From: BP-133 sp040756995 | Lineage (GTDB): Bacteria > Actinomycetota > Acidimicrobiia > IMCC26256 > BP-133 | Length of the DNA stretch: 64,000 nt | Direction of reading: 5' to 3' | Assembly (NCBI GenBank): GCA_040756995.1 | Contig: JBFLYK010000004.1 | Location: 1 to 64,000 of the forward strand | Notes under the pieces: generated by a model | Database searches by the model: none | What the model saw: the letters and a program-made list of their open reading frames with translations, nothing else | Told to the model about the DNA's origin: nothing | Program-made: the position numbers and the translations under genes | Shown: positions 59,939-64,000 of the stretch, one piece after another | How positions within the stretch are numbered: position 1 is the stretch's first letter | How the letters are laid out: the number at the start of each line of letters is the position of its first letter

Positions 59939-60298
59939 ATGTTGGGAGTCGTGCAGCGGATGCTGGGCAAGGCGCTACCGCGGGTGGACCGGCGCATCGA
60001 CTGGCGGCTGGACCGCAAGCTCGAGGACCGGGTCCTGCCCGACCTGACGAAACAGACGGAAGCGGTCTCCGAGCTCAGCAGCGCCTCCGAACAGCTCCTG
60101 TTCACGATGAGCGAGCTGCGCCGCTGGATGATCGACGATCTCGAGGCGGCCAACGAGACGACGGTGCTCCTCGGCGAGTCGCTCACCCGGTTGCAGAACT
60201 CGATCGACCGCCTGGAACAGCAGATCGGCGGCCTGAACGAGCGGCTGACGGCGATCGAGGCGGCCGTCACCAACCGGGCCCCCACCGGATCTGCGTGA
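59939..60298 (+). CDS. Small coiled-coil protein
   Basis: About 119 residues. After a basic N-terminus (MLGKALPRVDRRIDWRLDRK) nearly the whole protein is a coiled coil (SELRRWMIDDLEAANETTVLL, NSIDRLEQQIGGLNERLTAIE). No membrane segment. It starts the operon whose second gene, 7 nt downstream, is the giant duplicated GT4, so it may be an oligomerising partner. Start uncertain: ATG 59939 abuts AGGAGGG, TTG 59942 and GTG 59951 are alternatives. Confidence 0.55.
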   Translation: MLGVVQRMLGKALPRVDRRIDWRLDRKLEDRVLPDLTKQTEAVSELSSASEQLLFTMSELRRWMIDDLEAANETTVLLGESLTRLQNSIDRLEQQIGGLNERLTAIEAAVTNRAPTGSA

Positions 60299-60305
60299 CG
60301 GGAGC

Positions 60306-63300
60306 ATGAGCGGGCCTCGCGGCGTCGTCTTCGACCTGCAGGCCACCCAGAGCGTCGATCAGCGACACCGGGGAATCCCCCGTTACGTCGCCGACCTCTC
60401 GTTCGCCATCGAGGAGATCGCCCCCCAGGCGATCGACACCTATTTCATCAACCCGGATCTGGCCGTGCCGGAAACCCGGGTCACCGACGGGCTCCTGGCC
60501 GCCGGCAAGCTGCGGGGCAGCGACGACGTCGACTGGGCCCGGGCAAGCCTGCTGCACATCGCCTCTCCGTTGGAGATGACCCGTCCCGGTCACCGCCTGC
60601 TGCCGCCGCCGGCCCGGGCGGCCGGTGTCCCCTACGTCGTGACCTTCTACGACCTGATTCCCCAGCTGATGCCCGAGTACTACCTGGAGGATCCGGGACT
60701 GCGGCGGCGCTACCGGGCGCGGCTCCAGCTCGTCCGCAATGCGGCCGGGATCCTGACGCTGTCGGAGGCGACCCGGGCCGACGTGGTCGAGCATCTGGCC
60801 CTCGATGCGGAGCGGGTGTTCGTCGTCGGCGCCGGCACCAGCTCCCGGTTCGTGCCGCCGGCCTCGCGTGAAGCGGCCGCGGCGGCGGCGACGGCCGCCG
60901 TGCCGGGACTGCGAGCGCCGTACGTCTTCTACATCGGCAGCTACGAGCGCCGGAAGAACCTGGAGCCGCTGCTGGAGGCGTGGGCGCTCGTGCCGCCGGC
61001 GGTCCGGGCCCGCTGGCAGCTGGCGCTGTGCTGCCCGCTCAAACCGTTGGAGCGCAACCACCTGTTGCACCGGGCGGCGGGGCTCGGTGTGGCCGACTCG
61101 GTGTGCCTGACCGGTTTCGTCACCGACGACGTGCTCCTGTTGCTGCATCAGGGCACCGACCTGTTCGTCTTCCCGTCCATCTACGAGGGCTACGGGCTGC
61201 CGGTGGCCGAGGCCCTCGCCTGCGGCGCTCCGGTTTTGGCGGCCAACTCGTCGTCGCTGCCCGAGATCCTCGGCCCCGAGGCGCTGTTCGACGCCACCAG
61301 TCCCCCGCCGATGGCGGCGGCCATCGAACGAGGCCTCACCGACGCCCAGCTGCGGGAACGGCTGTTGGCTGCCGCCGGGAAACCGCCCAACCTGTGGACC
61401 GACGTTGCGGCCGCCACCGTCGCGGCCTACGAGCAGGTCGTGACGCGCCTCGGCGAGGAACGCCGCTGGAGTCTGCCATCCCGAGGCGACCGCCGGCGGC
61501 GGGTCGGATTCGTGGGCCCGCTGGGTCCCGACGGCGGCCCCGTCGGCGAGTGGAATCAGTCCTTCCTCGAGCGATTGACGCGCCACGACGATCTCGATGT
61601 CCGGGTGTTCGCCGAGCGTCGAGCTGGTCTGGGCGGGCCGTACGACGATGTCGTGTACTCGCTGGCCGACGACGAGCACCACGCGTCGACGCTCGCCGCC
61701 CTCCGCCGGCGCCGCAACGGGATCGTGGTCGCCCACGACGCCTACCTCTCGGATCTGTACGTCAATGCCGCCGGCACCGGCCACCTTCCGGGTGGGCTCG
61801 AAGCCGCCGTCACCGCCGCCTACGGCGACGCGGTGCTTCCCGGCACCGGTCGGAGCAACCGGCTCGATGCCGCCGAAGCCCGGCGGCTGGGAGTCCTGCT
61901 GGCCCGGGATGCGGTCCATGCCAGCCGGACCTTCCTCGGCACCTCCGAGCAGGTCGCCGCTCTCGCCCGCCTCGACGCGCAACGCGAGGACCGCCACAAG
62001 GTCGTTTGTATCCCGGCCGATCCCGCCGGTGCGGCGGACGCCGTTCGCGCCGCGGTCGACGGTGGCCTCTCGTCTGTCGCCGGGCGCCGGCCGGCCCGGC
62101 CCGAGGGACCGGTGTTCTTCGACCTGCAGGCGCTGCAGAGCGTCGACCAGCGCCACCGGGGCATCGCCCGCTACGTGCTCGATCTGGCCCTGGCCCTGGA
62201 GGAAACGGCGCCCCGCTACGTCGGGGCCTATCTGGTGAACCCCGATCTGGCACTGCCGGAGGCGGCCGAGCGTTTCGTGGCCACGGGCAAGGTGCGGGCC
62301 TCCGACGAAGTCGACTGGAGCGCCGCCCGTATCCTCCACACCGGTTCGCTGTTCGAGATGGGCACGCATCTCGACCGGCTCCTGCCCCCGGCGGCGCTGG
62401 CGGCCGGCGTGGCCTGGACCGTCACGTTCCACGACCTGATTCCCTGGCTGATGCCGGAGTCGTACCTGGAGGACCCGGGCCGCCGGCGCCGCTACCGGGC
62501 CCGCCTCCAGCTGCTGCGCACGGCCGACGCCGTACTGACCAACTCCAAAGCGACGAGGGCCGACGCCATCGAGCACCTCGGCCTCGACCCCGACCGGGTC
62601 CTGGTGGCGGGAACGGGCACCGGTCGCCAGTTCGTCCCTCCCCGGTCCCGCCCGGAAGCCGCCGCCGCGGCCGCCCGCGCCGTGCCGGGACTGCGGCCCC
62701 CGTTCGTCTTCTATGTCGGGAGCTATGACCGGCGAAAGAACCTGGAGCCCTTCCTCGAGGCCTGGAGCCGCCTCGATCCCGATGTCCGGGCCCGCTACAG
62801 CCTGGTCGTGTCGGCCATCCCGGACCGGCTGGAACGGAACCACCTCCTGCACCGGGCGGCCCAGCTCGGCATCACCGAAGGACTGTGCGTCACCGGGTTC
62901 CTCCCCGACGACGTCCTGCTGCTTCTGCTCCAGGGAACGGACCTCTTCGTCTTCCCTTCCCTGTACGAGGGTTACGGCCTCCCGGTGGCCGAGGCGCTGG
63001 CCTGCGGGGCGGCGGTGCTGGCCGCCGACACATCATCGCTGCCGGAGATCGTCGGCCCCGACGCGCTGTTCGACGCCGGCGACCCGGGCCGCATGGCGGA
63101 GGCCATCACCCGGGGGCTCACCGACCAGTCCTTCCGTAGCCGGCTCCTGGCCAACGCCGGGCGGCCGCCGAGCACGTGGGCCGACGTGGCCGCCGCCACC
63201 GTGGCGGCCTACGACCGGATCCTCGAGCGCGACACCAGGCTGCGGCGCCGACCAAGGCGATCCCCCCGCCTCCGGCTGGCGGTGGTCGCTGCGCTGCCGC

Positions 63301-63950
63301 CCGACGGCGGCCCCCGGGCGCCGGCGAACCGGCAGCTGCTGGAGGCGCTGACCGGCCGGCCCGACGTCGAGGTCCACGCCTTCGCCGACCGGCCTTCCAC
63401 CGCCGGGCGGGACGCCCGCACGCCGGACGTGCCCGCCGCCGTGACCGTCCATCCCCTCGGCAGCCTGGAAGCGGTCGAACGGTGCGATGGCCCGTTCGAC
63501 GGCGTCGTGTACGTGATCGCCGACGACGAGCACCACTGCGGCAGCCTGGCTGCGCTCCGGCGCCGCCGGGACGGCGTGGTCGTGAGCCACGACGCCTACC
63601 TGTCGAACCTCTACGGTCACGCCGAGCGCTCGGGGGCGCTCCACGAAGGCATCGGACGGGTCGTGCGGGCGAGCTACGGCGACCTGGTCACCTCCGGATT
63701 CAATCCCGACCGTCCCCTTCCCGCCGGGGAGGCCCGTCGGCTCGGGATTCTCTTCTGCCGCGATGCTGTGGCGCACGCTCGCCGCTTCGTCGTTGCATCC
63801 AGGATCAGCGGCCTGGTGCGGCTCGACGCCGTCCACGCCGGCCGGGAGAAGGTCGTAGTGGCGGACGGGGCGGCCGCCGTCGCCGACGTGATCTACCGGT
63901 TCTTCGGCGACGCCGCCCCGGTCGACGACGCGGCGTCCGCTTCGGCCTGA
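60306..63950 (+). CDS. Giant tandem-duplicated family 4 glycosyltransferase
   Basis: A 1214-residue protein made of two copies of a unit of about 596 residues. Each unit has a GT4 enzyme (FDLQATQSVDQRHRGIPRYV, YDLIPQLMPEYYLEDPG, FYIGSYERRKNLEP, YEGYGLPVAEALACG; the same in copy 2 with FDLQALQSVDQRHRGIARYV starting near residue 603) and a tail domain of about 200 residues containing ADDEHH, RRRRNGIVVAHDAYLS and EARRLGVLLARDAVH. Both copies keep the active-site Glu motifs, so both may be catalytic. GT4s with this N-terminus resemble mannosyltransferases of O-antigen loci. The start has a GGGAGC upstream. Confidence 0.85.
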   Translation: MSGPRGVVFDLQATQSVDQRHRGIPRYVADLSFAIEEIAPQAIDTYFINPDLAVPETRVTDGLLAAGKLRGSDDVDWARASLLHIASPLEMTRPGHRLLPPPARAAGVPYVVTFYDLIPQLMPEYYLEDPGLRRRYRARLQLVRNAAGILTLSEATRADVVEHLALDAERVFVVGAGTSSRFVPPASREAAAAAATAAVPGLRAPYVFYIGSYERRKNLEPLLEAWALVPPAVRARWQLALCCPLKPLERNHLLHRAAGLGVADSVCLTGFVTDDVLLLLHQGTDLFVFPSIYEGYGLPVAEALACGAPVLAANSSSLPEILGPEALFDATSPPPMAAAIERGLTDAQLRERLLAAAGKPPNLWTDVAAATVAAYEQVVTRLGEERRWSLPSRGDRRRRVGFVGPLGPDGGPVGEWNQSFLERLTRHDDLDVRVFAERRAGLGGPYDDVVYSLADDEHHASTLAALRRRRNGIVVAHDAYLSDLYVNAAGTGHLPGGLEAAVTAAYGDAVLPGTGRSNRLDAAEARRLGVLLARDAVHASRTFLGTSEQVAALARLDAQREDRHKVVCIPADPAGAADAVRAAVDGGLSSVAGRRPARPEGPVFFDLQALQSVDQRHRGIARYVLDLALALEETAPRYVGAYLVNPDLALPEAAERFVATGKVRASDEVDWSAARILHTGSLFEMGTHLDRLLPPAALAAGVAWTVTFHDLIPWLMPESYLEDPGRRRRYRARLQLLRTADAVLTNSKATRADAIEHLGLDPDRVLVAGTGTGRQFVPPRSRPEAAAAAARAVPGLRPPFVFYVGSYDRRKNLEPFLEAWSRLDPDVRARYSLVVSAIPDRLERNHLLHRAAQLGITEGLCVTGFLPDDVLLLLLQGTDLFVFPSLYEGYGLPVAEALACGAAVLAADTSSLPEIVGPDALFDAGDPGRMAEAITRGLTDQSFRSRLLANAGRPPSTWADVAAATVAAYDRILERDTRLRRRPRRSPRLRLAVVAALPPDGGPRAPANRQLLEALTGRPDVEVHAFADRPSTAGRDARTPDVPAAVTVHPLGSLEAVERCDGPFDGVVYVIADDEHHCGSLAALRRRRDGVVVSHDAYLSNLYGHAERSGALHEGIGRVVRASYGDLVTSGFNPDRPLPAGEARRLGILFCRDAVAHARRFVVASRISGLVRLDAVHAGREKVVVADGAAAVADVIYRFFGDAAPVDDAASASA

Positions 63951-64000
63951 GCCGCCTCGGCCTGCCGGCTGAACGACTCCAGCGTCGCCCGGTGCAGGTG
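63893..64000 (-). CDS. Possible C-terminal end of a minus-strand gene
   Basis: An open frame entering from the right edge and ending at TAG (63895 to 63893); 35 residues ending SSTGAASPKNR with a helical Ala/Glu stretch. It would overlap the giant GT4 gene end by 58 nt, as convergent genes in this window often do. Too short to identify. Confidence 0.3.
   Translation of the reverse strand, partial: HLHRATLESFSRQAEAAQAEADAASSTGAASPKNR

Noticed and set aside
60267..62852. 861-residue minus-strand open frame
   Set aside because: Shadow of the duplicated GT4; its internal similarity only reflects the duplication on the other strand.

Overview
The window is GC-rich, gene-dense chromosomal DNA. 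It most resembles a non-mycolate actinobacterium, probably of the class Acidimicrobiia; this is inferred from codon and GC style, a decaprenyl-phospho-arabinose operon, and leaderless promoters. No rRNA, tRNA, CRISPR array, insertion sequence or phage gene was found. No gap between genes exceeds about 250 bases.

Layout. (1) 1-1792, minus: dihydrolipoamide dehydrogenase followed by the start of a 2-oxoacid dehydrogenase E2. (2) 1952-2611: three tiny coiled-coil or membrane ORFs. (3) 2718-9817, plus: a tightly overlapping operon of flippase, UbiA-type phosphoribosyltransferase, DprE1, DprE2 and HAD phosphatase, followed by an AftB-like arabinofuranosyltransferase. Together these make and use decaprenyl-phospho-arabinose. 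(4) 9832-19202: GT-C-like membrane proteins, a UGM-like flavoprotein, a GT2 and a DUF4214-sulfotransferase. (5) 19199-22297, minus: LpxA-like acyltransferase, acyl carrier protein, SDR and AMP-dependent ligase, an acyl-transfer cassette that is unusual outside LPS-making bacteria. (6) 22296-29423: amino-sugar genes (LhgO-like oxidase, two DegT aminotransferases, epimerase, hexapeptide acyltransferase, GT4, Gfo/Idh oxidoreductase). (7) 29521-41952: membrane protein, coiled-coil methyltransferases, several GT4s, an orphan GYW/DGG repeat protein, rmlB and rmlA, and a CmoB-like methyltransferase. (8) 42000-48554, minus: three exported enzymes (amidase, SpoIID-like protein, subtilase), each carrying the same six-fold repeat of about 42 residues. 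(9) 48767-50851: Wzm/Wzt ABC glycan exporter. (10) 50853-63950: FkbM and DUF4214 methyltransferases, a second AftB-like protein, three other GT-C-like membrane proteins, GT4s, and a 1214-residue GT4 that is an internal tandem duplication.

How it works together. Most of the window is one large envelope-glycan locus. It covers nucleotide-sugar supply (RmlA/RmlB, DegT, Gfo/Idh, epimerase), polyprenyl-phosphate arabinose supply, cytoplasmic GT2/GT4 assembly, chain modification (methyl, sulfo, acyl), export (Wzx-like flippase and Wzm/Wzt), outer-face GT-C transferases, and cell-wall-remodelling enzymes that share one repeat domain.

Regulation. Most apparent transcription units begin with a TANNNT hexamer 6-8 nt (occasionally about 10 nt) before an ATG or GTG without a Shine-Dalgarno, the pattern expected of leaderless transcripts. 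In two places (17563 and 48595) the leaderless start belongs to a 14-15 codon mini-ORF whose stop overlaps the start of the main gene.
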